A stretch of DNA of 64,000 nt from Oxynema aestuarii AP17. Lineage in GTDB: Bacteria; Cyanobacteriota; Cyanobacteriia; Cyanobacteriales; Laspinemataceae. The notes under the pieces are model-generated. The model made no database searches. It was not told the DNA's origin and saw nothing but the letters and a program-made list of their open reading frames with translations. Positions 9,357-22,924 of this stretch are shown one piece after another. The DNA is taken from the NCBI RefSeq assembly GCF_012295525.1, contig NZ_CP051167.1, forward strand, positions 3,455,501 to 3,519,500, given 5' to 3'. The position numbers were made by a program, and so were the translations under genes. Positions within the stretch are counted from its first letter, which is position 1. Each line of letters starts with the position of its first letter.

Positions 9357-9842
9357 CTAGCTCAAGCCAGAGCAGATGTAGTCGAAGTAAACGCCCATTT
9401 CTTTTCCGGCGTCGGCACCCACCAATCCGGCGGTGACTTCTTTCATGGCTTGGATGGCTTGGACGGTAGCACCGATGGGCACACCCAAGGAGTTGTAGGT
9501 TTCTTTCAGCCCGTTGAGCACGCGCTCGTCGAGGATGGAAGGATCGCCAGCCAGCATGGCGTAGGTGGCGTAGCGGAGGTAGTAGTCGAGGTCGCGGATG
9601 CAAGCCGCATAGCGACGGGTGGTGTACATGTTGCCACCGGGACGGGTGACATCGGAGTACAGCAGGGATTTGGCAACGGCTTCCTTAACGATGGTCGCGG
9701 CGTTGGCGCTGATGGTGGTCGCGGCACGAACGCGCAGTTCGCCCGTTTGGAAGTAACCTTTGAGTTTGTCTAAGGCGCTGGAGTCGAGGTACTTACCTTG
9801 AACGTCAGAGGCGTTGATTACTGCGGTAATTGCGTCTTGCAT
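9357..9842 (-). CDS. apcB: Allophycocyanin beta subunit
   Basis: ApcB pairs with ApcA to form the trimers of the phycobilisome core, which pass energy towards chlorophyll. The 161-residue length is standard. The phycocyanobilin-binding cysteine is C81 in [15 protein letters not shown]71, the asparagine that is methylated in beta-type phycobiliproteins, is present in GGNMY. The helical globin-like fold is conserved to the C-terminal [10 protein letters not shown]. The start is the usual [13 protein letters not shown]. It is second in apcA-apcB-apcC, 92 bases after apcA. Confidence 0.98.
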   Translation of the reverse strand: MQDAITAVINASDVQGKYLDSSALDKLKGYFQTGELRVRAATTISANAATIVKEAVAKSLLYSDVTRPGGNMYTTRRYAACIRDLDYYLRYATYAMLAGDPSILDERVLNGLKETYNSLGVPIGATVQAIQAMKEVTAGLVGADAGKEMGVYFDYICSGLS

Positions 9843-9934
9843 GTTTTGTGATTCCTTTTACTTCGTAGTCGGTGGATTTTTGGTGTTGATGCGAATCAGA
9901 GTTTACGCGGGTAAGAGGTTACGCGAGTAAAACT

Positions 9935-10420
9935 CTACTGCATGGCACCAATCACGTAATCGAAGTAGGCGCTAGCTTCAGCAGCATCTTCAGCCGAGAG
10001 CAGGCCACTGGCAACGTTTTTCATGGCGCGAACGCCTTCGGCGACGGCTTCGATGGGGGTGCCGAGAGATTTGTACATTTCACGGACGCCAACGATTCCG
10101 ATCTCTTCGATGGGGGTGACATCACCGGAAACCACACCGTAGGTGATCAGGCGCAGGTAGTAGTCGAGGTCGCGCAGGCAGGTCGCGGTCATTTCTTCGC
10201 CGTAAGCGTTGCCGCCGGGGGAGACGACATCGGGACGCTTTTGGAAGAGTTGGTCGCCAGCTTGCTTGACGATGCGCTCGCGAGATTCGCTCAGGACTTG
10301 GGCGATGCGGACGCGACGATCGCCAGTGGTGACGAAGGCTTTGATTCGATCTAATTCACCGGGGCTGAGGTAACGGGCCTCGGCGTCGGCATTCACGATG
10401 GACTTCGTGACAATACTCAT
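9935..10420 (-). CDS. apcA: Allophycocyanin alpha subunit
   Basis: ApcA is the alpha chain of allophycocyanin. All 161 residues fit the family, from [22 protein letters not shown] to [10 protein letters not shown]. The chromophore cysteine is C81 in [14 protein letters not shown]. It is first in the apcABC operon and its leader is A/T-rich. apcE lies about 930 bases further upstream on the same strand with its own terminator between them, so apcA has a separate promoter, which must lie in 10421-11253. Confidence 0.98.
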   Translation of the reverse strand: MSIVTKSIVNADAEARYLSPGELDRIKAFVTTGDRRVRIAQVLSESRERIVKQAGDQLFQKRPDVVSPGGNAYGEEMTATCLRDLDYYLRLITYGVVSGDVTPIEEIGIVGVREMYKSLGTPIEAVAEGVRAMKNVASGLLSAEDAAEASAYFDYVIGAMQ

Positions 10421-11209
10421 TAATTACTTCCTCCAACAGAGAATTTAGTCCAGATGTTTGCTCGATCTGGTTTTTGCAAGTCGCCAGGTCTTGAATCTTA
10501 AGTATTTCTACTTCATCGACCCGGTTGAGAGGTTTAACTCTCTCGCCGAGTCAGCCCAGCCGTCCCTCAAGTCATTCTATAGGGAACGCGATCGAAAAAA
10601 TACTATAGACTCTGACGAGTTCTTGCAAATACGGATATTTTGCAGCATGACCTTTACACTGTCTGCGATCGCTTAATAGTTTGTAACAAAAATCCTCATT
10701 TTTAACGAAGTTTCTTACAATTCTCGCATCCTGTAGATTTCGGTATTTTTGTCAAGGGATAATTTACAATCTGTAAAATTTTTTCAAAATTATTGTGGCA
10801 AGTCTCTGGTCGGGATCTCCCGTGGGGATCCCCGGGGGCGATCGCCCTTCGACCTGAGGCCCGGGCAGAGGCGATCGCCATTCCTGTCTCTACAACGAGC
10901 CGTAAAAGACAACTCCAATCCCAGTCATTTGAAAAACCTGCGATCGCCAATTTTTGATAAAATATTCACTTTAAAAATTATTTTTATCTTTTAAAATATG
11001 ATATCTTTCATACTCTTTTAAGAATAAAAAACAGCAATTTTAAATCATTGGAAAAAATAAAGAGATAGAATCTTAACCCGATTCGAGCCTCGGTTCAGTC
11101 CGATTTCTGTGGGTAGATTCCCATTTCCTCGGGAATGACAAGGAATGACAGCTTAAGTGAGTTGACTCTTGAAAAAGGCGATCGCCGCTATTCAATAAAA
11201 ACCCTTCTA
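10421..11209. other. Intergenic region between apcE and apcA (apcA promoter region)
   Basis: No gene is seen in about 790 bases. Near apcA the minus strand carries TATAGT (complement at 10602-10607) with TTGCAA 15 bases upstream and TATAGA near 10577-10582. Either could be a -10 element, giving an apcA leader of roughly 150 bases, but the choice is uncertain. The part from 10940 to 11070 is very A/T-rich. A cluster of HIP1 sites and the palindromic GGGATCCCCGGG-like run lie near 10820-10880. Confidence 0.4.
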
Positions 11210-11250
11210 AAATCCAAAATCTAAAATCTACAATCTACAATCTAAAATAA
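11210..11250. repeat. Short tandem heptamer repeat (STRR), second array
   Basis: Heptamers AAAATCC, AAAATCT (twice), ACAATCT (twice) and AAAATAA follow in register. They are the reverse complement of the family at 7501 (TAGATTT/AGATTTT) and lie just beyond the apcE terminator. Confidence 0.85.
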
Positions 11251-11253
11251 AAA

Positions 11254-11283
11254 TCCCCGATCGCCCATCAGGGAAATCGGGGA
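11254..11283 (-). terminator. Rho-independent terminator of apcE
   Basis: TCCCCGAT (11254-11261) and ATCGGGGA (11276-11283) form an 8-bp G/C-rich stem. On the minus strand it is followed by TTTTTATTTTAG. It lies about 70 bases after the apcE stop. Confidence 0.8.
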
Positions 11284-11353
11284 CAAAACACCTCAAGCTT
11301 AAAAAGCGATCGCCTTAAGATCGATTAAGGGCGATCGCCTCGCCTACAACAAA

Positions 11354-14996
<3,643 letters not shown>

Positions 14997-16238
14997 ATGA
15001 CAATCGAGGGGCGGGTTTGCAATCGTCGGCAGTTGGGAAAGATGCAAGAGTCTCAAGAAATTACCTCAGCCGTACAACGGCTTTACGATACCTATCCGTT
15101 TCCTCCAGAAGCCTTGTTGGACGAGCCGCCACCGGGGTATAACTGGCGCTGGAATTGGCCCGTGGCTCATGCATTCTGCACGGGGAGAAAGCCCGATCGC
15201 CCGAATGCCCGGATTCTGGATGCGGGTTGCGGGACGGGAGTGGGAACGGAGTATTTGGTCCATCTCAATCCCGAGGCTCGGGTCACGGGGATCGATCTGA
15301 GTGCGGGGGCGCTGTCGGTGGCACGAGAACGCTGCCAGCGCTCGGGTGGGGGCGATCGCGTCGAATTCCATCACCTCAGTTTGTACGACGTCGGCCAGCT
15401 TGAGGGGGCATTTGACTTGATTAACTGCGTCGGCGTCTTGCACCACTTACCGGACCCGATCGCGGGCATTCGCGCCCTGGCGCCGAAGTTGGCTCCCGGG
15501 GGCATCATGCACGTGTTTGTCTACGGCGAGTTGGGCCGTTGGGAAATTCGCCTGATGCAACAGGCGATCGCCCTTTTACAAGGGGACAAACGCGGCGATT
15601 ATACCGACGGGGTGGCCCTCGGTCGCCGGGTGTTTGAAGTGCTCCCGGAGCATAACCGTCTGGTGAAGCGGGAGAAAGAACGCTGGTCTTTGGAAAATCG
15701 ACGGGATGCTAATTTTGCCGATATGTATTTGCACCCGCAAGAAATCGACTACAACGTCGAGACCCTGTTCGAGTTGATCGAGGCGTCGGGATTGGAGTTC
15801 GTCGGGTTTTCCAATCCGGAGTTTTGGAGTGTAGAGCGCTTGTTGGGTAAGGCGCCGGAGTTGTTAGAGCGGGCCGGGTCGTTGGGCGATCGCGACCGCT
15901 ACCGCCTGATCGAGTTACTGGATCCGGAAGTGACTCATTACGAGTTTTTCCTCGCCCGTCCCCCGTTCGTCAAGACCGATTGGATCGACGAAGGAGCTTT
16001 AGCACGAGCTCGGGTCGAGCTGAGTCCCTGTTTGCAAGGTTGGCCCTCTCAAGAGCTGTTCGATTACAACTACAACATCGTCCGCTTGTCCGAGGCGGAG
16101 TACGAATTTATGAGTGCTTGTGCTAAGGCGCCGACCCCGCCGACGGTGGGTGAGGTTCTCGCGCAGGTGAAGCTGGATTTCGAGGGGGTGCGATCGCTCC
16201 AACGCCGTCAGTTGGTGTTGTTGGCGGCGGCGAGCTAG
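14997..16238 (+). CDS. Class I SAM-dependent methyltransferase
   Basis: The 413-residue protein has a Rossmann-type methyltransferase domain: motif I ILDAGCGTGVGTEYL (near residue 73), an acidic strand end GIDLS (near 98), and the FDLINCVGVLHHLPDP segment of motif IV with the following helix (near 140-155). The region after residue 200 is an extra C-terminal domain of about 210 residues without a recognised motif. I recall similar cyanobacterial proteins with an N-terminal YDTYPFP motif, present here at about residues 25-31. The substrate is unknown. A second in-frame ATG at 15042, preceded by GGGAAAG, is a credible alternative start. It is divergent from apcE and upstream of the ATP synthase operon. 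Confidence 0.8.
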   Translation: MTIEGRVCNRRQLGKMQESQEITSAVQRLYDTYPFPPEALLDEPPPGYNWRWNWPVAHAFCTGRKPDRPNARILDAGCGTGVGTEYLVHLNPEARVTGIDLSAGALSVARERCQRSGGGDRVEFHHLSLYDVGQLEGAFDLINCVGVLHHLPDPIAGIRALAPKLAPGGIMHVFVYGELGRWEIRLMQQAIALLQGDKRGDYTDGVALGRRVFEVLPEHNRLVKREKERWSLENRRDANFADMYLHPQEIDYNVETLFELIEASGLEFVGFSNPEFWSVERLLGKAPELLERAGSLGDRDRYRLIELLDPEVTHYEFFLARPPFVKTDWIDEGALARARVELSPCLQGWPSQELFDYNYNIVRLSEAEYEFMSACAKAPTPPTVGEVLAQVKLDFEGVRSLQRRQLVLLAAAS

Positions 16239-16494
16239 GGCGAGGGGAAGGGGCGATCGATTGGAGTGGAAAAGGGAAAAAGCGCGCGCAATTTGTCAAG
16301 CAATAGCCGGGAAAGTTTGCAAATTTTATTGCCATCTAACCGGGGCGATCGTCTCTTCTCAAAAGCCAGATTGAAAACTTGAAGAAAACGGCTTTCGGGT
16401 CGAAGTATTTTTTAAGTAATGTTACCGCCGCGTGATATGATTCGTTTTGGCCTGTTCCGTACAGGTCAACGATCTGGCGCCAACTAAACGAGCC

Positions 16495-16938
16495 GTGAAC
16501 TTGTCCGATCCCCATCGAGAAACTACACCGGAAGCCGAGCCGACCTCTTCTTCGGAGTCTACTGAGTCGGCGCGGGATACGTCCATGCAAGAGTATTACC
16601 AACTCAAGCAGCAACTGTTGCTGTGGACCGTTGGGATTACCGTGGTGGTGTTTATTTCCGTATGGCTGGCTTACTCCCTCCAGGTCGCTTTGAATTATGC
16701 GATCGGGGCGTGCACAGGTGTGGTTTACTTGAGAATGTTGGCGAAAGACGTGGAGCGAATTGGATCTGAGAAACGGCGCCCGAGTCAAAACCGACTGGCG
16801 TTGTTTATTGGGTTGATGGTCATTGCCACCCAATGGGATCGGTTACAGCTCTTGCCCGTTTTTTTGGGATTTTTGACCTATAAAGCGGCGCTCCTCGTCT
16901 ACATGCTTCAAACGACCCTCCTGCCTGACTCCAAATAG
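16495..16938 (+). CDS. atp1: ATP synthase protein I (assembly factor)
   Basis: This is the small membrane protein encoded first in cyanobacterial ATP synthase operons, thought to help assemble the c-ring. Hydrophobic segments are visible at [38 protein letters not shown] and near the C-terminus ([16 protein letters not shown]). The conserved core [11 protein letters not shown] begins at an ATG at 16585. Upstream in frame is an acidic, serine-rich extension, and a GTG at 16495 gives 147 residues, similar to what I recall of relatives with such an N-terminus. The start is therefore uncertain between 16495 (GTG) and 16585 (ATG). It precedes subunit a by 54 bases. Confidence 0.85.
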   Translation: MNLSDPHRETTPEAEPTSSSESTESARDTSMQEYYQLKQQLLLWTVGITVVVFISVWLAYSLQVALNYAIGACTGVVYLRMLAKDVERIGSEKRRPSQNRLALFIGLMVIATQWDRLQLLPVFLGFLTYKAALLVYMLQTTLLPDSK

Positions 16939-16992
16939 GTATAGGTAAAGGTCAACTTGTACACCTCAACTCCCTCTGGGGAATACCCCTGA

Positions 16993-17748
16993 ATGGACAT
17001 GCTAGAGGTCATTAACACCTTAAATTATGGTCTTCTCGCGGAGTTGGAAGTTGGTCATCATCTTTACTGGCAGTTAGGCAATCTTAAAGTACACGGACAG
17101 GTGTTTTTAACGTCCTGGTTCGTGATTGCCTTGCTAGTGATCGTGTCCGTCTTGGCGACTCGGAACGTCCAAAGAGTTCCGAGTGGAATGCAAAACTTGA
17201 TGGAATACGCGCTGGAATTTATCCGGGATCTGGCCAAAAACCAAATCGGCGAGAAAGAGTATCGACCGTGGGTGCCATTTATCGGCACTTTATTTCTGTT
17301 CATCTTTGTTTCTAATTGGTCGGGAGCCTTAGTTCCTTGGAAGCTCATCGAGCTGCCTGCGGGAGAATTGGCCGCGCCGACCAGCGACATCAATACGACA
17401 GTGGCGCTGGCCTTGCTTTCGTCCTTAGCGTATTTTTATGCGGGACTGAGCAAGAGAGGCTTGGGTTACTTTGCCAAGTATGTCGAGCCGACGCCGATTT
17501 TGCTGCCGATCAATATTCTGGAAGATTTTACCAAGCCACTTTCCCTGAGTTTCCGTCTATTTGGAAACATTTTGGCTGACGAACTGGTGGTGGCAGTGTT
17601 CGTGCTGCTCGTTCCCTTGTTCATTCCCCTTCCGGTGATGATTTTGGGATTGTTTACCAGTGCGATTCAGGCATTGATCTTTGCCACTTTGGCGGCAGCC
17701 TATATTGGTGAAGCGATGGAAGGACACGGCGGCGAACATCACGAGTGA
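16993..17748 (+). CDS. atpB: ATP synthase F0 subunit a
   Basis: Subunit a forms the proton half-channels against the c-ring in the thylakoid membrane. The 251 residues contain five to six membrane helices. The essential arginine is R188 in [16 protein letters not shown], followed by the long helices that face the c-ring. The C-terminus is short and histidine- and glutamate-rich. The plant and cyanobacterial operon name for this gene is atpI. An ATG at 16993 with a second at 16999 leaves a two-codon ambiguity. It is second in the operon, followed after 158 bases by subunit c. Confidence 0.97.
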   Translation: MDMLEVINTLNYGLLAELEVGHHLYWQLGNLKVHGQVFLTSWFVIALLVIVSVLATRNVQRVPSGMQNLMEYALEFIRDLAKNQIGEKEYRPWVPFIGTLFLFIFVSNWSGALVPWKLIELPAGELAAPTSDINTTVALALLSSLAYFYAGLSKRGLGYFAKYVEPTPILLPINILEDFTKPLSLSFRLFGNILADELVVAVFVLLVPLFIPLPVMILGLFTSAIQALIFATLAAAYIGEAMEGHGGEHHE

Positions 17749-17891
17749 TTCTGCCGTATCATTAGTGTCCGAAAAGACTTAAATTGGGAATTTGGGATGG
17801 TTGAAAGAGAGCCGGGGCGATCGCCTCGTTCGACCTTCAACCCTCAAAACGCGCTCGTGTTTTTTTGAAGTTGTTACTTTTGCACTTGTAG

Positions 17892-18152
<261 letters not shown>

Positions 18153-18171
18153 TTCAGGTTTCCCCCTTTTC

Positions 18172-18205
18172 TTTGTAGAGACGTGAGGTTTCGCGTCTCT
18201 ACAAA
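18172..18205 (+). repeat. Perfect 12-bp hairpin after atpE
   Basis: TTTGTAGAGACG (18172-18183) and CGTCTCTACAAA (18194-18205) form a perfect stem with a 10-base loop, with further A/T beyond. The TTGTAGAGACG arm resembles an intergenic palindrome that I recall being dispersed in cyanobacterial genomes. There is no T-tract right after it, so it more likely protects or attenuates the message than ends it. Confidence 0.75.
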
Positions 18206-18271
18206 ATTTCACTCTTAATTTTGTTGTCGTCAAGCAAAGCGAACCCAATCGGTAGAGGGTAGCGATTTTTT

Positions 18272-18757
18272 ATGACGCACTGGACTATCCTATTAGCAGT
18301 AGAAAAAACGGCAGAAGGTGGCTTATTTGATTTTGATGCCACCTTGCCTTTAATGGCCCTACAATTTGTGATTTTAGCGGCCATCCTCAACGCCGTCTTT
18401 TACAAGCCCCTGAGCAATGCAATTGACGGACGTAGCGACTACATTCGCTCGAACCAACAAGAGGCCCGAGAACGCTTGGCGAAAGCCGAAAATCTGGCAA
18501 GGGAGTACGAGCAAGCCCTAGCGAGCAGCCGCAAGAAAGCTCAAGAAATTATTGCCCAAGCTCAGGCCGAAGCGCAAAAAATTTCAGCCGACAAAATTGC
18601 TGCGGCTCAGCAAGAAGCTCAAGCTCAGCGCGAAGAAGCCCAGAAAGAACTCGATCGGCAAAAACAGGAAGCCTTGAACTCGTTAGAGCAACAAGTCGAT
18701 ACCTTAAGTCGCCAGATTCTCGAAAAACTCTTAGGCTCCGAGCTAGTTAATAGTTAG
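18272..18757 (+). CDS. atpF2: ATP synthase F0 subunit b'
   Basis: Photosynthetic organisms use two different b-type stator subunits, and this is b' (atpG in plastid-style naming). The 161 residues start with a membrane helix after [17 protein letters not shown], typical for b', followed by a long charged coiled coil rich in A, E, K and Q that reaches to F1. It sits between subunits c and b, as in other cyanobacteria. The ATG at 18272 follows GGTAGAGGGTAG, a plausible ribosome-binding region. Confidence 0.95.
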   Translation: MTHWTILLAVEKTAEGGLFDFDATLPLMALQFVILAAILNAVFYKPLSNAIDGRSDYIRSNQQEARERLAKAENLAREYEQALASSRKKAQEIIAQAQAEAQKISADKIAAAQQEAQAQREEAQKELDRQKQEALNSLEQQVDTLSRQILEKLLGSELVNS

Positions 18758-18853
18758 GGGAGAAAGATTTCAACTTTTATTAGTTAGTATTTTTTCCTCT
18801 AACTACTCACGGCATTGAGACCGAAAACTGGATAAAGTTAAGGAAGTTATCGA

Positions 18854-19402
18854 TTGAGTATCATGGGGACTTTTTGGTTGCTGGCTTCGGCCCACGAAGC
18901 GGCTGCGGAAGGAGGTTTTGGTTTAAACCTAGACTTTTTTGAGACGAATGTCATTAACTTGGCGATCGTCATCGGTTTGTTGTTCTATTTGGGTCAAAAA
19001 GTTCTGGGTAACATTTTGGCGCAACGACGGGCCGAGATCGAAGAGGCGATCGCCGATGCCGAACGACGTCAGAAGGAAGCGGCGGCTCAATTAGCCGATC
19101 GCGAGCAGAAATTGGCTCAAGCGCAGGCGGAAGCCGAGCGGATTAAAGCTCAAGCCGCACAACAGGCGGAAAAAGCTAGAGAAGCGATCTTAGCGCAAGC
19201 CGAGAAAGATTTGGCACGGCTCAAAGCGGAAGCGGGCAAAGACCTCAACGCGGCTCAAGAACGGGCGATCGCCGAACTGCGCCAGCGCGTGACGGCTATG
19301 GCTCTCGAACGGGCTGAAAGCCAACTCAAAACGCAACTCGACGAAGGCAAACAGCAAAAGCTGATTGACAACAGTATTGCGATGCTCGGAGGGAGTCGAT
19401 GA
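18854..19402 (+). CDS. atpF: ATP synthase F0 subunit b
   Basis: Subunit b is the second stator stalk chain. A membrane helix ([18 protein letters not shown]) follows the [13 protein letters not shown] segment, and a long alanine- and glutamate-rich coiled coil completes the 182 residues. The start is unusual. A TTG at 18854 lies 7 bases after AAGGAAG, ideal for initiation, whereas the ATG at 18863 is 16 bases away; relatives often begin at the MGTF that this ATG would give. The end overlaps atpH by four bases (ATGA), so the two are translationally coupled. Confidence 0.95.
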   Translation: MSIMGTFWLLASAHEAAAEGGFGLNLDFFETNVINLAIVIGLLFYLGQKVLGNILAQRRAEIEEAIADAERRQKEAAAQLADREQKLAQAQAEAERIKAQAAQQAEKAREAILAQAEKDLARLKAEAGKDLNAAQERAIAELRQRVTAMALERAESQLKTQLDEGKQQKLIDNSIAMLGGSR

Positions 19403-19950
19403 GTATTGTACAAGCCGAAATTCTAGAGCCTTACGCCCAAGCGCTGATGTCCGTGGCGCAAGCGAACGACGCGACCGAGCAAATTGGCGAGGACATGCGA
19501 TCGCTCAAAGCCTTGTTGGAAACTTCCGACGAACTCAAGCAGTTGTTGGAAAATCCGTTTGTCAAAAACGAGGATAAAAAAGCGATTCTCCGACAAATTG
19601 GCGGGGAAGATCTCCAACATTTTACCCGCAACTTCTTGATGTTGTTGGTCGATCGCGGACGCATCATTTTCCTCGAAGGGATTTGCTCGCAATACCTCAA
19701 CCTGCTGCGTAAATTGAACCAAACGGTTCTGGCCGAGGTCACCTCTGCGGTGGAACTCTCCTCGGAGCAACAGCAGGCGGTCGGCGATCGCGTCAAATCC
19801 ATGACCGACGCCCGCAACGTCGAAATAGAAACGAGAATCGACCCCGAACTGATCGGGGGCGTGATTATCAAAGTCGGCTCCCAGGTCATTGATGCAAGCC
19901 TGCGGGGTCAACTGCGCCGGATAGGGGTGCGGCTGAGTAGCTCCACATAA
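19399..19950 (+). CDS. atpH: ATP synthase F1 subunit delta
   Basis: Subunit delta joins the stator stalk to the top of the alpha-beta hexamer. The 183 residues have the N-terminal six-helix domain ([12 protein letters not shown] near the start) and the C-terminal part with [29 protein letters not shown], the family signature. It overlaps atpF by four bases. It is atpD in plastid-style naming. Subunit alpha follows after 124 bases. Confidence 0.97.
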   Translation: MSIVQAEILEPYAQALMSVAQANDATEQIGEDMRSLKALLETSDELKQLLENPFVKNEDKKAILRQIGGEDLQHFTRNFLMLLVDRGRIIFLEGICSQYLNLLRKLNQTVLAEVTSAVELSSEQQQAVGDRVKSMTDARNVEIETRIDPELIGGVIIKVGSQVIDASLRGQLRRIGVRLSSST

Positions 19951-20074
19951 CGATCTGCTTTTTCGTTGATGGTTGAGCGCTGTTACGTCTTGGGTCGTCT
20001 GCTCAGCTCGACCCTCAACCCCCGACAGCAAACAATCAACGGTGAACGTCGATAACTAATATCAAACAACTGCC

Positions 20075-21592
20075 ATGATCAGCATCAGACCGGACGAAAT
20101 TAGCAATATTATTCGCCAGCAAATCGAGCAGTACGACCAAGACGTCAAAGTCTCCAACGTCGGAACCGTGCTGCAAGTCGGTGACGGAATCGCCCGCATC
20201 TACGGCTTGGAACAAGCCATGGCGGGCGAGCTGCTCGAATTTGAAGACGGCACCATCGGCATCGCCCTCAACTTGGAAGAAGACAACGTTGGGGCGGTGT
20301 TGATGGGTGACGGCTACAACATCCAAGAAGGATCGAACGTCACCTCCACCGGAAAAATCGCGCAAGTTCCCGTCGGCGAAGCGATGCTCGGTCGCGTCGT
20401 CGATGCGTTGGGTCGTCCCCTCGACGGTAAAGGCGACATCAACACCAGCGAAAGCCGCCTGATCGAATCTCCCGCCCCCGGGATCATCGCCCGCCGTTCG
20501 GTGTGCGAACCGATGCAAACCGGGATTACGGCGATCGACTCGATGATTCCGATCGGACGCGGACAACGGGAATTGATCATCGGCGACCGTCAGACCGGAA
20601 AAACGGCGATCGCGATCGACACGATCATCAACCAAAAAGATGAAGATGTCGTTTGCGTGTACGTGGCGATCGGCCAAAAAGCCTCGACGATCGCCCAAGT
20701 CCTCGGCACCCTGCAAGAAAAAGGCGCCATGGACTACACGATCATCGTCGCGGCGAACGCCAACGACCCGGCGACCCTGCAATACCTCGCTCCCTACACC
20801 GGAGCCAGCTTGGCCGAATACTTCATGTATAACGGCAAGCACACCCTGGTCGTTTACGACGATCTCTCCAAACAAGCGCAAGCTTACCGTCAAATGTCCC
20901 TGCTGCTGCGTCGTCCCCCCGGTCGCGAAGCTTATCCCGGAGACGTGTTCTACTTACACTCCCGCTTGCTCGAACGGGCTGCTAAACTCAACGACGAACT
21001 CGGCGGCGGGAGTATGACGGCCCTGCCGATCATCGAAACCCAAGCGGGTGACGTCTCCGCGTACATCCCCACCAACGTGATTTCGATTACCGACGGTCAG
21101 ATCTTCCTGTCTTCCGACCTGTTCAACTCCGGTCTGCGTCCGGCGGTGAACGCCGGGATTTCCGTGTCCCGGGTCGGTTCGGCAGCGCAAACTAAAGCGA
21201 TGAAGAAAGTCGCCGGGAAAGTGAAACTGGAACTGGCCCAGTTCGCCGAACTCGAAGCGTTTGCTCAGTTCGCCTCGGACTTAGATCAGGCCACCCAGCA
21301 ACAGTTAGCGCGCGGTCAGCGCTTGCGCGAACTGTTGAAACAACCCCAGAATTCGCCGTTGTCGGTTCAAGAACAAGTCGCGGTCATTTATGCCGGGATT
21401 AACGGTTATCTCGATGACGTTCCCGTCGATAAGGTGACGGCGTTCACGAAGGGCCTGCGCGAGTACCTGAAAACGAGCAAGCCCAAGTACGTCGAACTGA
21501 TCCAAAGCACCAAGAAGCTGGAAGAAGAAGCGGAAAACCTGCTCAAAGAAGGCATTACCGAATTCAAACAATCCTTCATGGCGACTGCGTAA
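20075..21592 (+). CDS. atpA: ATP synthase F1 subunit alpha
   Basis: Alpha is the non-catalytic nucleotide-binding subunit of F1. The 505 residues are standard. The P-loop GDRQTGKT is at 170-177, and the alpha/beta signature [17 protein letters not shown] lies near 360. The N-terminal beta-barrel begins with the usual [16 protein letters not shown]. Beta and epsilon are not in the window, as usual for cyanobacteria, where they form a separate operon. Gamma follows 178 bases later after a perfect hairpin. Confidence 0.98.
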   Translation: MISIRPDEISNIIRQQIEQYDQDVKVSNVGTVLQVGDGIARIYGLEQAMAGELLEFEDGTIGIALNLEEDNVGAVLMGDGYNIQEGSNVTSTGKIAQVPVGEAMLGRVVDALGRPLDGKGDINTSESRLIESPAPGIIARRSVCEPMQTGITAIDSMIPIGRGQRELIIGDRQTGKTAIAIDTIINQKDEDVVCVYVAIGQKASTIAQVLGTLQEKGAMDYTIIVAANANDPATLQYLAPYTGASLAEYFMYNGKHTLVVYDDLSKQAQAYRQMSLLLRRPPGREAYPGDVFYLHSRLLERAAKLNDELGGGSMTALPIIETQAGDVSAYIPTNVISITDGQIFLSSDLFNSGLRPAVNAGISVSRVGSAAQTKAMKKVAGKVKLELAQFAELEAFAQFASDLDQATQQQLARGQRLRELLKQPQNSPLSVQEQVAVIYAGINGYLDDVPVDKVTAFTKGLREYLKTSKPKYVELIQSTKKLEEEAENLLKEGITEFKQSFMATA

Positions 21593-21693
21593 ACAGCCGT
21601 CTGGGGACGTCGGGGAGCGGCTAGTGCGCTCCTGCGGGCTTCTCCGTCGTGAAGTGAGTGTCAGGAATTCGCTTCAACTCGCCAGTTCGACTA

Positions 21694-21737
21694 CAGAAAT
21701 CAGAAGCGGCGCGAACTCGTCCGACTTCTGATTTCTG
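21694..21737 (+). repeat. Perfect 13-bp hairpin between atpA and atpG
   Basis: CAGAAATCAGAAG (21694-21706) pairs with CTTCTGATTTCTG (21725-21737) around an 18-base loop. It ends 32 bases before the gamma start, within the operon. No T-tract follows, so it may process or stabilise the message or partly shield the gamma leader. Confidence 0.7.
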
Positions 21738-21769
21738 AGTGAAGGAATTGTGAATTCTGGGGAAATATT

Positions 21770-22723
21770 ATGGCAAATCTCAAAGCGATTCGCGATCGCA
21801 TTTCATCGGTTAAAAATACCAAAAAGATTACAGAAGCGATGCGCTTGGTGGCGGCGGCGAAAGTCCGTCGCGCTCAAGAGCAGGTACTCGGAACTCGTCC
21901 GTTTGCCGATCGCCTCGCCCAAGTGCTTTACGGTTTGCAGTCCCGCCTGCGCTTTGAAGATGTGGACTTGCCCCTGTTGAAAAAACGGGAGGTTCAAACG
22001 GTCGGTCTGTTGGTCGTCACGGGCGATCGCGGCTTGTGCGGCGGCTACAACACCAACATCATCAAACGGGCGGAAGCACGCGCTGCCGAACTCAAAGGGG
22101 AAGGACTCGATTACAAATACATCTTGGTCGGACGCAAGGCGACTCAGTATTTCAAACGTCGCAACGCGCCCATCGAAGCTAACTACACCGGACTCGAACA
22201 AATCCCGACGGCGAAGGAAGCATCGGACATTGCCGACGAACTTCTCTCTTTGTTCCTGTCCGACACTGTGGATCGCGTCGAACTAGTGTATACTAAGTTC
22301 GTCTCGCTGATTAGTTCCAAACCCGTGGTTCAAACCTTGCTCCCCCTCGACCCGCAAGGGTTGGAAGCCTCCGACGACGAAATCTTCCGTCTGACGACCC
22401 GAGGCGGCAGTTTCCAAGTCGAACGGGAAAAAGTAACCGCACCTTCGCCGCAAAGCTTCCCTCGGGACATGATCTTCGAGCAAGATCCGACCCAAATTTT
22501 GGAGGCTTTGTTGCCGTTGTACCTCAACAATCAGTTGCTGCGCGCCCTGCAAGAAGCTGCAGCAAGCGAGTTGGCGGCGCGGATGACGGCGATGAACAAC
22601 GCCAGCGACAACGCCAGCGAGTTGATCGGTACGTTGACGCTGACGTACAACAAAGCTCGACAAGCGGCGATTACTCAAGAGATTCTCGAAGTGGTCGGCG
22701 GTGCGGAAGCACTGGAAAGTTAG
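21770..22723 (+). CDS. atpG: ATP synthase F1 subunit gamma
   Basis: Gamma is the central rotor shaft of F1 (atpC in plastid-style naming). The 317 residues carry the cyanobacterial/plastid insertion near residues 198-232, ending in [19 protein letters not shown]. The two cysteines that make the plant enzyme redox-controlled are absent, as in other cyanobacteria. N- and C-terminal coiled-coil helices ([40 protein letters not shown]) are conserved. It is the last gene of the operon and is followed by a strong terminator. Confidence 0.97.
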   Translation: MANLKAIRDRISSVKNTKKITEAMRLVAAAKVRRAQEQVLGTRPFADRLAQVLYGLQSRLRFEDVDLPLLKKREVQTVGLLVVTGDRGLCGGYNTNIIKRAEARAAELKGEGLDYKYILVGRKATQYFKRRNAPIEANYTGLEQIPTAKEASDIADELLSLFLSDTVDRVELVYTKFVSLISSKPVVQTLLPLDPQGLEASDDEIFRLTTRGGSFQVEREKVTAPSPQSFPRDMIFEQDPTQILEALLPLYLNNQLLRALQEAAASELAARMTAMNNASDNASELIGTLTLTYNKARQAAITQEILEVVGGAEALES

Positions 22724-22772
22724 ATCGCTTTTCGTTGACTTTTCTTTTGTTTTATTTTTATGCTTTTCTCAA

Positions 22773-22797
22773 GCCCGATCGCGATCGGGCTTTTTTT
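22773..22797 (+). terminator. Rho-independent terminator of the ATP synthase operon
   Basis: GCCCGATC and GATCGGGC pair around a GC tip and are followed by seven T residues. The centre of the stem is itself a GATCGCGATC HIP1-like site. Confidence 0.92.
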
Positions 22798-22924
22798 GTG
22801 GGCAAACACGCGATCGCCGAGGCTTCTTTTCCAGGCGGATTGACCGCGATCGCCTTTATTTCTTCGTAGAATTTTCGGTTATAAAAGAATTAGTCGATCT
22901 CCAGGTTTTAGGGGATGGTGTGTC

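Noticed and set aside
20036..20893. 285-codon frame antisense to atpA
   Set aside because: Shadow of a conserved gene; its sequence has no independent features.
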